Shown piece after piece: positions 7,915-17,152 of a stretch of DNA of 64,000 nt (its first letter is position 1; every line of letters starts with the position of its first letter). Origin of the DNA: Pinirhizobacter sp036499745 (GTDB lineage: Bacteria; Pseudomonadota; Gammaproteobacteria; Xanthomonadales; Rhodanobacteraceae); NCBI RefSeq assembly GCF_036499745.1, contig NZ_DASYDG010000056.1:3737-67736 (forward strand), read 5' to 3'. The position numbers and the translations under genes are program-made. The notes under the pieces are model-generated. The model made no database searches and had not been told where the DNA came from. It saw only the letters and a program-made list of their open reading frames with translations.

Positions 7915-10544
7915 CCTGCGACGATGTTGACGATCTTGCCCGGGACCACGATCACCTTGCGGATGGTGAGCCCCTCGAGCTGTTTGGCCACGGCCGGGTC
8001 GGCCTTCGCCGCGGCCTCGGCGTCTTCCTTCGAAGCCGCCGCCGGCACTTCGATGGTACCGCGAAGCTTGCCATTGACCTGTACGGCCAGGGTCAGCGAG
8101 TCGCGGACCATGGCGGCCGGGTCGGCCACCGGCCAGGTTTGGTCTTCCAGCAGGGTTTCCGCGTGACCCAGCAGCTGCCACAGGGCATGGCTGGCATGCG
8201 GGGTGAACGGGTTGATCAGAAGCACCACGGCGGTGAGCGTTTCCTGGCGCACGGCGCGGCCCTGCGGTGTCGAGTCGTCGAATTTGGCCAGGGCGTTCAT
8301 CAGTTCCATCAGCGCGGCGATGGCCGTATTGAACGATTGCCGGCGGCCAATGTCGTCGCCGACCTTGGCGATGGTCTCGTGAAGCTGCCGGCGCATGGTT
8401 TTCTGCGCGCCGTCGAGCGCGGCAACATCAAGCGCGGGCGCGTCGCCGACATCGGCATGGGCCTGCATTTCGCGCCACAAGCGGCGCAGGAAGCGGCTCA
8501 TGCCTTCCACGCCGGCCTCGTTCCATTCCAGCGACTGGTCCGGGGGCGCTGCGAACATCGAGAACAGGCGCACGGTGTCGGCGCCGTACTTGCCCACCAT
8601 CGATTGCGGATCCACGCCGTTGTTCTTCGACTTGGACATCTTCTCGATACCGCCGATGTGTACCGGCGCGCCGTCTTCGCGCAGGGTTGCGCCGGTGATG
8701 CGGCCGCGCTCGTCGCGCAGAACGTCGACGTCGATCGGGTTGTACCAGTGCTTGCCGCCGTTGGCTTCGTCGCGACAGAAGGTTTCGGCCACCACCATGC
8801 CCTGCGTGAGCAGGTTGGTCACCGGCTCATCACTCTTGACCATGCCCTCATCGCGCATGAGGCGGTGATAGAAGCGGAAATACAGAAGATGCAGGATCGC
8901 GTGCTCGATACCACCGACGTATTGATCGGCCGGCATCCAGTAATTGACGCGGTCATCCACCATGGCTTGAGCACCGGGGCTGGTATAGCGCGCCACGTAC
9001 CAACTCGATTCCATGAAGGTATCGAAGGTATCGGTTTCGCGCTCGGCCGGGCCGCCGCAGGCTGGGCACGTGGTTTTGCGCCATTCCGGGTCGGCCTTGA
9101 TCGGCGACACCACGCCGCTGAAGGCGACATCCTGGGGCAATACCACGGGCAGCTGGTCTTCGGGCACGGGTACATCGCCGCACGCGGGACAGTGGATCAC
9201 AGGGATCGGGCAGCCCCAGTAGCGCTGGCGGCTCACGCCCCAGTCGCGCAGGCGCCAGTTCACGCGGCGCTGGCCCAGGTGCGAGGCTTCGAGCCTGGCG
9301 GCAAGGAATTCGAATGCTTCGCGGTTGGTCTTGCCGTCCAGATCGCCGGAGTTCACCACGCGCATGTCGCTGCGCGTTTTATCGCTGTACCAGTCATGCC
9401 ATTGCTTCGGATCGAAGGTTTCCCCTTCTACCGCGATCACCTGGCGGATCGGCAGGCCGTACTTGTTGGCGAATTCAAAATCGCGCTCGTCGTGGCCTGG
9501 CACCGCCATCACGGCACCGGTGCCGTAGCCCATCAGCACGAAGTTGGCCACCCAAACGGGTATTTCATCGCCCGTTACCGGATGTACGGCCTTTACGCCG
9601 GTATCCATGCCGCGCTTTTCCTGGGTTTCAAGCTCCGCCTCGGACACGCCGCCCTGGCGCATGTCCGCCAGGAATGCGGCAAGAACAGGGTTCGACTGCG
9701 CGGCCTTCTGCGCGAGAGGGTGCTCGCCGGCGATGGAAACGAAGGTCGCGCCCATCAGCGTATCGGGGCGGGTGGTGAACACGGTGAGCGGCTCCGCTTC
9801 GCCCGGCACCGGGAACTGGATATCCAGGCCCTCGCTGCGGCCGATCCAGTTGCGCTGCATGGTCTTCACCGCGTCCGGCCAGCCGGGCAAGGTATCCAGG
9901 CCATCGAGCAACTGCTGTGCGTAGTCGGTGATGCGCAGGAACCACTGCGGAATCTCGCGCTTTTCCACCAGTGCGCCCGAACGCCAGCCGCGGCCGTCGA
10001 TCACCTGCTCGTTGGCCAGCACCGTGTGGTCGACCGGATCCCAGTTCACCACCGCGTTGCGGCGATAGGCAATGCCCTTCTTCATCAACCGGGTGAACAT
10101 CAACTGTTCCCAGCGGTAGTAGTCCGGATCGCAGGTGGCGAATTCGCGGGTCCAGTCGTAGGCGAAGCCCAGGCGCTTCAACTGCTCGCGCATGTGGTCG
10201 ATGTTCTGGTACGTCCACTTCGCCGGTGCCGTCTTGTTCTTGATGGCGGCGTTTTCGGCGGGAAGACCGAAGGCGTCCCAGCCCATCGGCTGCAGCACGT
10301 TCTTGCCCAGCATGCGCTGGTAGCGGCTGATCACGTCGGAGATGGTGTAGTTGCGCACGTGACCCATGTGCAGCGCACCGGATGGGTACGGCAGCATGGA
10401 AAGGCAATAATATTTCTCGCGGGAAGGGTCTTCCTTCACCTCGTAGGCGCGCTGCTCGTTCCAGAAGCGTTGCGCGCCTTCTTCCACGGCGGCCGGGTGA
10501 TAGCTTGCCGCTTCGCGGGGCGCCTGGTCAGTGTCGTGCTGCAT
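7911..10544 (-). CDS. leuS: Leucine--tRNA ligase
   Basis: 877 residues counted from the ATG of MQHDTDQAPREAA. A TTG 33 bases upstream is possible but less likely. The class I HIGH motif appears as HMGH (YPSGALHMGHVRNYT), the KMSKS loop as KMSKSKNN, and the CP1 editing domain carries TTRPDTLMGATFVSIAGEHPLA. A zinc-type CPACG pair is present in the insert (CPACGDVPVPE, CPACGGPAERE). The C-terminal tRNA-binding part ends in KVIVVPGKIVNIVAG. This is the first gene of leuS-lptE-holA-nadD. Confidence 0.97.
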   Translation of the reverse strand: MQHDTDQAPREAASYHPAAVEEGAQRFWNEQRAYEVKEDPSREKYYCLSMLPYPSGALHMGHVRNYTISDVISRYQRMLGKNVLQPMGWDAFGLPAENAAIKNKTAPAKWTYQNIDHMREQLKRLGFAYDWTREFATCDPDYYRWEQLMFTRLMKKGIAYRRNAVVNWDPVDHTVLANEQVIDGRGWRSGALVEKREIPQWFLRITDYAQQLLDGLDTLPGWPDAVKTMQRNWIGRSEGLDIQFPVPGEAEPLTVFTTRPDTLMGATFVSIAGEHPLAQKAAQSNPVLAAFLADMRQGGVSEAELETQEKRGMDTGVKAVHPVTGDEIPVWVANFVLMGYGTGAVMAVPGHDERDFEFANKYGLPIRQVIAVEGETFDPKQWHDWYSDKTRSDMRVVNSGDLDGKTNREAFEFLAARLEASHLGQRRVNWRLRDWGVSRQRYWGCPIPVIHCPACGDVPVPEDQLPVVLPQDVAFSGVVSPIKADPEWRKTTCPACGGPAERETDTFDTFMESSWYVARYTSPGAQAMVDDRVNYWMPADQYVGGIEHAILHLLYFRFYHRLMRDEGMVKSDEPVTNLLTQGMVVAETFCRDEANGGKHWYNPIDVDVLRDERGRITGATLREDGAPVHIGGIEKMSKSKNNGVDPQSMVGKYGADTVRLFSMFAAPPDQSLEWNEAGVEGMSRFLRRLWREMQAHADVGDAPALDVAALDGAQKTMRRQLHETIAKVGDDIGRRQSFNTAIAALMELMNALAKFDDSTPQGRAVRQETLTAVVLLINPFTPHASHALWQLLGHAETLLEDQTWPVADPAAMVRDSLTLAVQVNGKLRGTIEVPAAASKEDAEAAAKADPAVAKQLEGLTIRKVIVVPGKIVNIVAG

Positions 10545-10628
10545 GGATATCCGTACCGGTAAAGCGGGGTGGGTCAACGCGACAGGTTAGCCCAAGCCCG
10601 GCCTGCTTCGCCATGGCCAGGGCGCTTT

Positions 10629-11234
10629 TCAGCCCCCTTCCACCATGGGGCAGCCGGTCGCCGAACCCGTGGCCAGTGCGCGCGCCGCCTGGGCAATGAC
10701 GCCTGAGAGCCTGCCCAAGGCCTGCTGGTGCGCCTGCACCAGGCTGGCGTAATCGCCGCCAGCAGGCTCGCTCACCCGCGTGGCGCAGGCAAGGCCCGCA
10801 CCTTCCGGACCGTCCAGCTTGCGCAGTGTCCAGCCGGCCTGGATGGTGGCGCTGCCGCCGAGCTCGGAATCGAAGCGGCGGATGTCGACCTTGATACGGA
10901 TGTCGATGCTCCCTGGCGGCCTGGCGAGGCCGTAAATATCGTGGGTGTTCAGCGCCGAGGTGATATCCGCGGATAGCGCACCCCGGACTTCATCACCCAA
11001 CGGCGCCAGCCAGCGCTGGTTTTCCAGTACTTGCACGTCGGAGGCGCCCGAGCGCAGCACCAGTTGCGGCTGGTCCACCTGGGGCGGCACGCTCACCGGG
11101 AGTATTTCCACCACAAAGGCTGCCGGTGGCGCGGTGGGCGCCACGGCCCGCGGCACGAGCGTGTGGTACTGCGTGGGAGCCGAGGCGCAGCCGGCCAGCA
11201 TCACGATGGCTAACAACGGCAACCGACGAATCAT
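10629..11234 (-). CDS. pqiC: PqiC-like outer-membrane lipoprotein (ABC-type transport auxiliary)
   Basis: 201 residues with a signal peptide and lipobox LAGC (IVMLAGCASAPTQYH), so a lipoprotein. The DUF330/PqiC pattern is visible: QYHTLVPRAV, FVVEILPVSVPPQVDQPQLVLR, LENQRWLAPLGDEVRGAL. In E. coli PqiC is an outer-membrane lipoprotein that works with the PqiAB lipid-transport tunnel. The start overlaps the pqiB stop by 4 bases, and the gene is last in the operon. Confidence 0.9.
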   Translation of the reverse strand: MIRRLPLLAIVMLAGCASAPTQYHTLVPRAVAPTAPPAAFVVEILPVSVPPQVDQPQLVLRSGASDVQVLENQRWLAPLGDEVRGALSADITSALNTHDIYGLARPPGSIDIRIKVDIRRFDSELGGSATIQAGWTLRKLDGPEGAGLACATRVSEPAGGDYASLVQAHQQALGRLSGVIAQAARALATGSATGCPMVEGG

Positions 11235-12907
11235 GGCTTGCTCCCTTGCGACGGGTTCGTGGACGTGGCCGGCGCAGCCGGCGGCGGCGCATCCTTGCCC
11301 TTGCCGCGGATCAACGACTCCGGATGGCGGGACAGGTAATCAGTGAGCACTCGCAGCGAACGCGCGGTGCGCTGCAGTTCCTGCAGGGTTTGGCCGAGGT
11401 TCTGCTGGAGCGGGGAATCGTCCGACAAGGCATTGTTGGCCGCGCCAAGCGTCTGCTGCGCCTGCTTGAAGGTCTTGGTGGCCTCCGGCGCCAGGTTCTC
11501 GTTCACCTGCTTCAAGGTGCCGGACAACTGCTTCAGGCTTTCATCCAGGTTCTTGCCAATGGTGTCGAAGGGGATCTTCTGGACCTTGTCGACGATGCTG
11601 GCCAGCTGCTCCTGGATCTTGTCGAAGTCACCGGAGGTGGTAGGCAGTTCCAGCGGCTTGGCCGCCGGGTCGAAGGTGACGGGCTTGGCCTTCGGATCGA
11701 AGTCGATGGCAATGTACAGCTGCCCGGTAAGCAGGTTGGCGCTGCGTGCCTGCGCTCGCAGGCCGTGGTCGACCAGGCGGCCGACCATCTGCGACCAGTC
11801 GGTGTCACCCTTGTCGACCGCCGCCGCCATCAACTTCTGATGGGCCTTGCCCAGGCGTTCGGGGTACACCACTGCCCCCACGATCACCGGGAAGCGTTGG
11901 GTCTTGACGTCGTAGTCGAGGTTTACCGATACCACCTTGCCCACGTTGACGCCGAGGAATTCCACCGGCGAATCCGCACGCAGGCCGCGCACCGGATGGT
12001 CAAAGCGCATGCGGATATAACGCGGCTCACCATCGGGTGGCGCCATCGCCGTGCTTTGATCGTTGAAGAGGCTGAAGCTGGCGTTCTCCTCTGCCGGGGT
12101 GTCGTCATGCGGGCCGTTGGGCGACTGGAAAGCTACGCCGCCGGCCAGCACCGTGGCGATGGACTGCGTGTTGAGTTTCAGGCCGTCGGCCCCGAGGGAC
12201 ACATCCACGCCGCTGGCGTTCCAGAAGCGGGAGGACTTCGACACGTACCTGTCGTTGGGCGCATCGATGAATACCTGCAGGCTCACGCCCTTGCCGCTCT
12301 CGTCCAGCGCGTGGGACACCACGTGGCCCACCTGCACCCGGCGGAAATACACCGGTGAACCGATATCCAGCGAACCCAGGTCGCCGCTGTGCAGGGTGAA
12401 GCGCTTGCCGGGCTGGCCGTGCAGCACCGGTGGTGGCGTTTCCAGGCCCTTGAATTCATCCTGTTCGTCGGCGGAGTCGCCGGTGTCGGCACCGATGAAG
12501 GCACCGGAGAACAAGGTATCGACACCCGAGACGCCGCCGATGCCCACGCGTGGCCTGACCACCCAGAAGCGGGTGTCTTTCGTGGCGAAACTCTCGGCGT
12601 TCTTTTCCAGGTCGATCTTCACCCTTACCCGGCTGCGATCGTGGTTCAGCGCAATCTGCGTGACCTTACCGATCACCACATTCTTGTACTTCACCTGGGT
12701 CTTGTTGGCCTCAAGGCCCTCGGCGGTCTGGAATGTCACGATGATGCTGGGGCCCTGCCCCAGCCAGCCGTGCACCAGCAACGAAGCGCCGACGATGGCC
12801 GCCACCAGCGGCACCAGCCAGATCAGCGATATGCCCACGCGGCGCTTGTGCACCACGGGTTCGGGAAGGTCCTCGCGCCCGTCGCGCGGTTGTTCAGGCT
12901 CAGTCAT
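11231..12907 (-). CDS. pqiB: PqiB-like MCE-domain lipid transport protein
   Basis: 558 residues, matching PqiB (~546). One N-terminal transmembrane helix (ISLIWLVPLVAAIVGASLLV) anchors it in the inner membrane. Repeated MlaD/MCE beta domains follow, starting with IIVTFQTAEGLEANKTQVKYKNV, then at GDLGSLDIGSPVYFRRVQVGHV and RGLRADSPVEFLGVNVGKVV. A long alpha-helical C-terminal region rich in Q/N/L (from about residue 430) forms the tunnel needle in homologues. A proline/alanine-rich tail ends the protein. It overlaps pqiA-2 by 8 bases and pqiC by 4. Confidence 0.93.
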   Translation of the reverse strand: MTEPEQPRDGREDLPEPVVHKRRVGISLIWLVPLVAAIVGASLLVHGWLGQGPSIIVTFQTAEGLEANKTQVKYKNVVIGKVTQIALNHDRSRVRVKIDLEKNAESFATKDTRFWVVRPRVGIGGVSGVDTLFSGAFIGADTGDSADEQDEFKGLETPPPVLHGQPGKRFTLHSGDLGSLDIGSPVYFRRVQVGHVVSHALDESGKGVSLQVFIDAPNDRYVSKSSRFWNASGVDVSLGADGLKLNTQSIATVLAGGVAFQSPNGPHDDTPAEENASFSLFNDQSTAMAPPDGEPRYIRMRFDHPVRGLRADSPVEFLGVNVGKVVSVNLDYDVKTQRFPVIVGAVVYPERLGKAHQKLMAAAVDKGDTDWSQMVGRLVDHGLRAQARSANLLTGQLYIAIDFDPKAKPVTFDPAAKPLELPTTSGDFDKIQEQLASIVDKVQKIPFDTIGKNLDESLKQLSGTLKQVNENLAPEATKTFKQAQQTLGAANNALSDDSPLQQNLGQTLQELQRTARSLRVLTDYLSRHPESLIRGKGKDAPPPAAPATSTNPSQGSKP

Positions 12908-13526
12908 CGGTTTCCTTGCGATCCCAGATCAGCCGGGGGTCGAAGCTCATCGAGGCCAGCATCGTCAGCACGACGACCAGGCCGAAGTAGATCACGCCAG
13001 GCTTGGGCTCCACCCGGCTCAATACCTGGAAATGCACCAGCGCCGACAGCAGCGCCACCACGAAGACATCGAGCATCGACCAGTAGCCCACCAGTTCCAC
13101 CAACCGGTAGAAGCGCGCGCGCTGCTTCAGCGCCCAACCGCTTTTCCTTTGCGCCGACACCAGCAGGGTGCCCAGCACGATGAACTTTGTCATCGGCACC
13201 ACGATGCTGGCCACGAACACGATGATGGCCAGGTCCGCCGAGCCGTTGCGCCACAATTCGATCACGCCGGTCAGGATCGTATTGTCGTCGACGTCGCCCA
13301 GGCTCACGGTACGCATGATCGGCAACAGGTTAGCCGGCAGGTACAACACGGCCGCGGCAAGCAACAGCGCCCACGTGCGCGCCAGGGAGTTGGTCTTGCG
13401 CCGGTGCAGCGGCACATGGCATCGCGGGCAGGTTGCGCCGGGCGGAACGTGTTCGGCGCGGCTTACCAGGCCACACACATGGCATCCCACCACGCCCAGT
13501 TCGCGGGCCGTTACAACATCCGTCAT
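12900..13526 (-). CDS. PqiA-type integral membrane protein, second half
   Basis: 208 residues beginning MTDVVTARELGVVGCHVCG. An N-terminal zinc-ribbon (CHVCGLVSRAEHVPPGATCPRCH, a CxxC pair) precedes hydrophobic segments including WALLLAAAVLYLPANLLPI and IIVFVASIVVPMTKFIVLG. This matches one of the two repeated units of E. coli PqiA (~417 residues). A longer frame extends upstream into the neighbouring gene but the ATG at 13524-13526 is inside the ATGA overlap. PqiA units are thought to feed lipids to PqiB. Confidence 0.9.
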   Translation of the reverse strand: MTDVVTARELGVVGCHVCGLVSRAEHVPPGATCPRCHVPLHRRKTNSLARTWALLLAAAVLYLPANLLPIMRTVSLGDVDDNTILTGVIELWRNGSADLAIIVFVASIVVPMTKFIVLGTLLVSAQRKSGWALKQRARFYRLVELVGYWSMLDVFVVALLSALVHFQVLSRVEPKPGVIYFGLVVVLTMLASMSFDPRLIWDRKETDD

Positions 13527-14134
13527 GCGTCGTTCCCTGCGGTCTTGTGCCAAAGCTGGCGGGGATCGTGGCTGGCGAAGACGGTGATCATCAAGGTAAG
13601 TACGCCGAATGACCAGATCCCCGCGCCCGGCACCACCGTGAAGTAACTGGAGGCCTTCACCACCGCCACCAGGCTGCCAAGCATGAACACCTCGATCATG
13701 CTCCAGGGACGCACGTAGTGCAGCATCACCATGGCCTGGCGGAATCCCGGCGCACGCTCGCCATGCCGGGCGAAGGCCAGCAGCCAGCCGAAGATCAGGA
13801 TCTGCGTCAGGGGAAAGAAAAACAGGGTAAGGGCCGCCAGCACCGCCACTACCTGCGACTGATCGTTCCACATGGCAATGGCGGCGCCCCACAGGGTGGT
13901 GGTGGCATGGCTGCTGCCCAGGCTCACCTGCACGATCGGCTCGACGTTGGCGATGATGAAGACGATGCCCGCGGCCACGATCAAGGCGAACTGTTTGTCC
14001 AGGCTCAGCCACTGGTGGCGTTCCAGGATAGCCCCGCAACGCATGCAACGGGCGACCTCGCGACGCGCAAGGTTACGGCGCCGATAGACCGCGTCGCAGT
14101 GCTCACAGACCATCAACGGTTGCCCGGGTGTCAT
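13523..14134 (-). CDS. pqiA: PqiA-type integral membrane protein, first half
   Basis: 203 residues from the ATG of MTPGQPLMVCEHCDAVYRRR. The zinc-ribbon is CEHC ... CMRC. Four hydrophobic segments follow (FALIVAAGIVFIIANVEPIV, VVAVLAALTLFFFPLTQILI, MIEVFMLGSLVAVVKASSYF, WSFGVLTLMITVFA). It is the first gene of the leftward pqi operon. Together with the downstream paralogue it equals one E. coli PqiA. The upstream side faces the rightward thioredoxin gene, so its promoter lies in 14135-14313. Confidence 0.9.
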   Translation of the reverse strand: MTPGQPLMVCEHCDAVYRRRNLARREVARCMRCGAILERHQWLSLDKQFALIVAAGIVFIIANVEPIVQVSLGSSHATTTLWGAAIAMWNDQSQVVAVLAALTLFFFPLTQILIFGWLLAFARHGERAPGFRQAMVMLHYVRPWSMIEVFMLGSLVAVVKASSYFTVVPGAGIWSFGVLTLMITVFASHDPRQLWHKTAGNDA

Positions 14135-14313
14135 TGCATGTCCTTGGGGTCGCCTTTCCTTTTCCCGCCTATGGTCGCAAATTAACGTGGAGATGGCGCG
14201 AGGAAGGGTGCGGGAGGTTGCCTGAACCCTCCCCGGAAAGGCAAGCCACTTGATATCCTTGCCCGCTTGCCCGACGTATGCGGGCATTCCACAAGCGTTT
14301 TCCGGAGTTTCCA

Positions 14314-15189
14314 GTGAGCCAGGCCAGCGAGAAAACCTACGTCTTCGATGTCACCACGGCCAATTTCGAGGACGCCGTGATCAAGGCGTCGCTGACCACG
14401 CCCATCCTGGTGGATTTCTGGGCCACCTGGTGCGAGCCCTGCAAAGCGCTCAGTCCGCTCCTGGACAAGCTGGCCGCCGAATACAACGGCGCCTTCGCAC
14501 TGGCCAAGGTGGACGTGGACGCCGAGCAGCAGATCGCTGCCATGTTCGGCATCCGCAGCATCCCCACCGTGATGCTGGTCAAGGATGGCCAGGTGCTCGA
14601 CGGCTTCGCCGGCGCCCTGCCCGAAGGTGAGCTGCGGGAATTCCTCGGCCGCCACCTGCAGCCGCTTGCCGCCGATGAAGGTGAGGTCGCCGAACCGGCC
14701 GCCGACGTCGAGGCCGAAACGCCCGAAGGCGCCATCAACCGCCTGCAGCAGGCCATCGCCGCCCAGCCCGACGTTCCGGGCCTGAAGCTCGACCTCGCCG
14801 TGGCCCTGATGCAGGCCGGCCGTACCGATGCCGCCGCGGCGGAACTGGACGCCCTGCCCGCCAATCTTTCGGTGGACTCCCGCGCCGTACGGCTGCGCAG
14901 CGAACTGGAGCTGTCCAAAGCCCTCGCCGACGCGCCATCGGCAGCGCAGTTGCGTGCCCGCATCGAGGCCGATCCGGCCGATGCCGAGGCGCGCGACCAG
15001 CTCGGCGTGCGCCTGTTGCTCGAAGGCGACCCCGCCGCCGGCATGGACCAGTGGCTGGAACTGCTCAAGACCCAGCGTGACTGGAATGACGGCGCGGCGA
15101 AGAAACGCCTGCTGGCCGCCTTCACCACCGTGGAAGATGCCGAACTCGTGGGCCGTTATCGCCGCAAGATGGCAAGCCTGTTGTTCTGA
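14314..15189 (+). CDS. cnoX: Thioredoxin-fold chaperedoxin (CnoX/YbbN-like)
   Basis: 291 residues from a GTG (14314) preceded by GGAG 6 bases away. An ATG at 14278 would lie before that ribosome site. The N-terminal thioredoxin domain has WATWCEPCKALSPLLDKLAAE, a CxxC active site, unlike the SxxC of E. coli CnoX. IRSIPTVMLVKDGQVLDGF carries the cis-proline. From about residue 135 the protein is helical with TPR-like repeats (LQQAIAAQPDVPGLKLDLAVALMQAGRTDAAAAELD). The family protects substrates from hypochlorite-induced aggregation and hands them to GroEL. It is coupled to the next gene (TGATG). Confidence 0.88.
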   Translation: MSQASEKTYVFDVTTANFEDAVIKASLTTPILVDFWATWCEPCKALSPLLDKLAAEYNGAFALAKVDVDAEQQIAAMFGIRSIPTVMLVKDGQVLDGFAGALPEGELREFLGRHLQPLAADEGEVAEPAADVEAETPEGAINRLQQAIAAQPDVPGLKLDLAVALMQAGRTDAAAAELDALPANLSVDSRAVRLRSELELSKALADAPSAAQLRARIEADPADAEARDQLGVRLLLEGDPAAGMDQWLELLKTQRDWNDGAAKKRLLAAFTTVEDAELVGRYRRKMASLLF

Positions 15190-15647
15190 TGACACCTGGC
15201 ACTTTCAGGCGGCTGATGAACCTGTGGCCGCCCTTCCTCTTCAACAGCATCGCTGTCACCGACATCGCCGGGGACTGGTCGGAAGTTCGCGTCCGCCTGC
15301 GGCTGCGTCCCTGGAACAAGAACTTCGTGCGCACCCAGTTCGGCGGCAACCTCTTCGCCATGGCCGACCCGTTCTTCATGCTGATGGGCATGCATCGCCT
15401 GGGCGACGACTACTATGTGTGGGACAAGGCCGGCGAGATCGAATTCATCGCGCCGGGCAAGGAAGACGTCTACGCCCACTTCGTGATGACCGACGAGGCC
15501 GTGGATGAGTTGCGTGCCGCGGCTGCCAGCGGCGCCAAGGTGCTCCGCTGGTTCGAGGTGGACATCACCACCGCGCAGGGCGATCTGGTGGCGAAGGTAC
15601 GCAAGCAGCTTTACGTGCGGCAGAAGCCGAGGGTGCGGCCCACGTAA
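15189..15647 (+). CDS. DUF4442 hotdog-fold thioesterase-like protein
   Basis: 152 residues, starting one base inside the preceding stop. The DUF4442 pattern is clear: RRLMNLWPPFLFNSIAVTDI, then RPWNKNFVRTQFGGNLFAMADPFFMLM, then a C-terminal strand region (DITTAQGDLVAKVRKQLYVR). The family belongs to the hotdog superfamily related to acyl-CoA thioesterases, but its substrate is not established. The tight coupling to the thioredoxin-chaperone gene suggests co-expression rather than a shared pathway. Confidence 0.85.
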   Translation: MTPGTFRRLMNLWPPFLFNSIAVTDIAGDWSEVRVRLRLRPWNKNFVRTQFGGNLFAMADPFFMLMGMHRLGDDYYVWDKAGEIEFIAPGKEDVYAHFVMTDEAVDELRAAAASGAKVLRWFEVDITTAQGDLVAKVRKQLYVRQKPRVRPT

Positions 15648-15660
15648 GCGACGCGGCCCG

Positions 15661-17004
15661 TCAGGCCTTGTTGCGATCGGTCTCTAGGGCCCGGTTGATG
15701 CGCAGCGCCAGCAAGGTGCAGGCCACGCCCGAAAGCAGGTAGACGCTGACCGCACCCAGGCCGAACCGCATCGACAGACTCAGCGCCACCAGCGGCGCAA
15801 AGGCCGCGCCGATCAACCAGGCGAAGTCGGATGTCAGGGCGGCACCGGTGTAGCGGAAGCGTTTGGCGAAATTCGACGTCACCGTGCCCGCCGCCTGGCC
15901 ATACGAAAGTCCCAGCAGCGCGAAGCCGATCAGCAGGAAGGCATCCTGCGCCGCCCTTCCACCGCCAAGCAGCCAGGGCGAGGCAATGGCGAACAGGCCG
16001 ATCAGTACCGCCATGCCGCCGAGCATGTTGCGGCGGCCGAACCTGTCGGCGAGGACACCCGAAGCCACCGTCGCCACGATGGCAACGAAGGCGCCGATGA
16101 TCTGCACGATCAGGACGTCGTTGATCCCCTGAGAATGGTTCAATGTGATCCACGACAGCGGAAAGATCGTCACGATGTGAAACAGCGCATAGCTGGCCAG
16201 CGCGGCAAAGGCGCCGATGAAAAGGTTATAGCCCTGCGCCTGCAGCATCTCCAGGGTACCTATCGGCTCGAGCTGGCCTTCTTCCATCAGCTGGGTGTAT
16301 TCCTCGGTCACCACCAGGCGCAGGCGGGCGAACAAGGCCACCACGTTGATCGCGAAGGCCACGAAGAACGGATAGCGCCATCCCCAACCCAGGAAATCCT
16401 CGTTCGACAGTTGCGTGTGAAGGAACAGGAATAGCGACGCGGCGATCAGGAAGCCGGTGGGGGCACCAAGCTGGCCGAGCATCGAATACCAGCCACGGCG
16501 GGCCTTCGGCGCATTGAGCGAGAGCAGCGATGGCAGGCCGTCCCACGATCCACCCAGGGCAATGCCCTGCAGGAAGCGCAGGGCGCAGAGAATCACAATG
16601 ACGCCATAGCCATTGGAGGTGTTCGCTGGCAAAAACGCGATGCAGACCGTGGAAGTGCCCAACAGGAATAGTGCAGCGGTCAGTTTGGTACCGCGGCTCC
16701 AGTGGCGCTGGATCGCCATGAACACGGTGGTGCCAATCGGGCGCGCGATGAAGGCCAGCGAGAAGATGGCAAAAGCCAGCAACACACCGTCAACACGGCT
16801 TAAGAAGGGGAAGAACACCGCCGGGAATACCAGTACAGAGGCGATGCCGTAGGTAAAGAAGTCGAAGTATTCTGAGGCGCGGCCAATGACCACCCCCACG
16901 GCAATTTCCCCGGGAGCCACGGCGGCATGGCTGGTCTGGTGCTGACGGCGAACGTCGTCTTCCGCCTCTTCGGCACCGTGATGGACTTGTGAAGTGCTCG
17001 ACAT
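15661..17004 (-). CDS. MFS transporter, metabolite:proton symporter type
   Basis: 447 residues from the ATG of MSSTSQVHHGAEE (a GTG 9 bases upstream is possible). About 12 hydrophobic helices are visible. ASEYFDFFTYGIASVLVFPAVF, RPIGTTVFMAIQRHWSRGTKL and RFLQGIALGGSWDGLPSLL match the sugar-porter-like ShiA/ProP/KgtP branch. The substrate cannot be read from the sequence. The His/Gln/Glu-rich hydrophilic N-terminus of ~35 residues is cytoplasmic. It is divergent from cyoA with 148 bases between the starts, and converges on the DUF4442 gene. Confidence 0.85.
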   Translation of the reverse strand: MSSTSQVHHGAEEAEDDVRRQHQTSHAAVAPGEIAVGVVIGRASEYFDFFTYGIASVLVFPAVFFPFLSRVDGVLLAFAIFSLAFIARPIGTTVFMAIQRHWSRGTKLTAALFLLGTSTVCIAFLPANTSNGYGVIVILCALRFLQGIALGGSWDGLPSLLSLNAPKARRGWYSMLGQLGAPTGFLIAASLFLFLHTQLSNEDFLGWGWRYPFFVAFAINVVALFARLRLVVTEEYTQLMEEGQLEPIGTLEMLQAQGYNLFIGAFAALASYALFHIVTIFPLSWITLNHSQGINDVLIVQIIGAFVAIVATVASGVLADRFGRRNMLGGMAVLIGLFAIASPWLLGGGRAAQDAFLLIGFALLGLSYGQAAGTVTSNFAKRFRYTGAALTSDFAWLIGAAFAPLVALSLSMRFGLGAVSVYLLSGVACTLLALRINRALETDRNKA

Positions 17005-17078
17005 CTTAATCACCCGATCGGGGAGGTGTTGTTTTAAAGCATAGCCAAGGATGGACCCGAAGACGCATTAACGCCATG

Positions 17079-17091
17079 GGACAAAGTGTCC
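17079..17091. promoter_or_regulatory. Inverted repeat in the MFS/cyo divergent promoter region
   Basis: A perfect 5-base inverted repeat, GGACA-AAG-TGTCC, lies about 60 bases before cyoA and 75 before the transporter gene. The position suits an operator for either gene. No regulator is encoded nearby and no known consensus was matched, so this is an inference from symmetry alone. Confidence 0.3.
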
Positions 17092-17152
17092 TATCGCCCC
17101 AGACGTCCAATTGGCGTAACTTTCACCGGTCCGAAGGGTAACCACATCCACC

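Noticed and set aside
8139..10562. Plus-strand open frame of 807 codons
   Set aside because: Antisense shadow of leuS; leuS motifs are decisive on the other strand.
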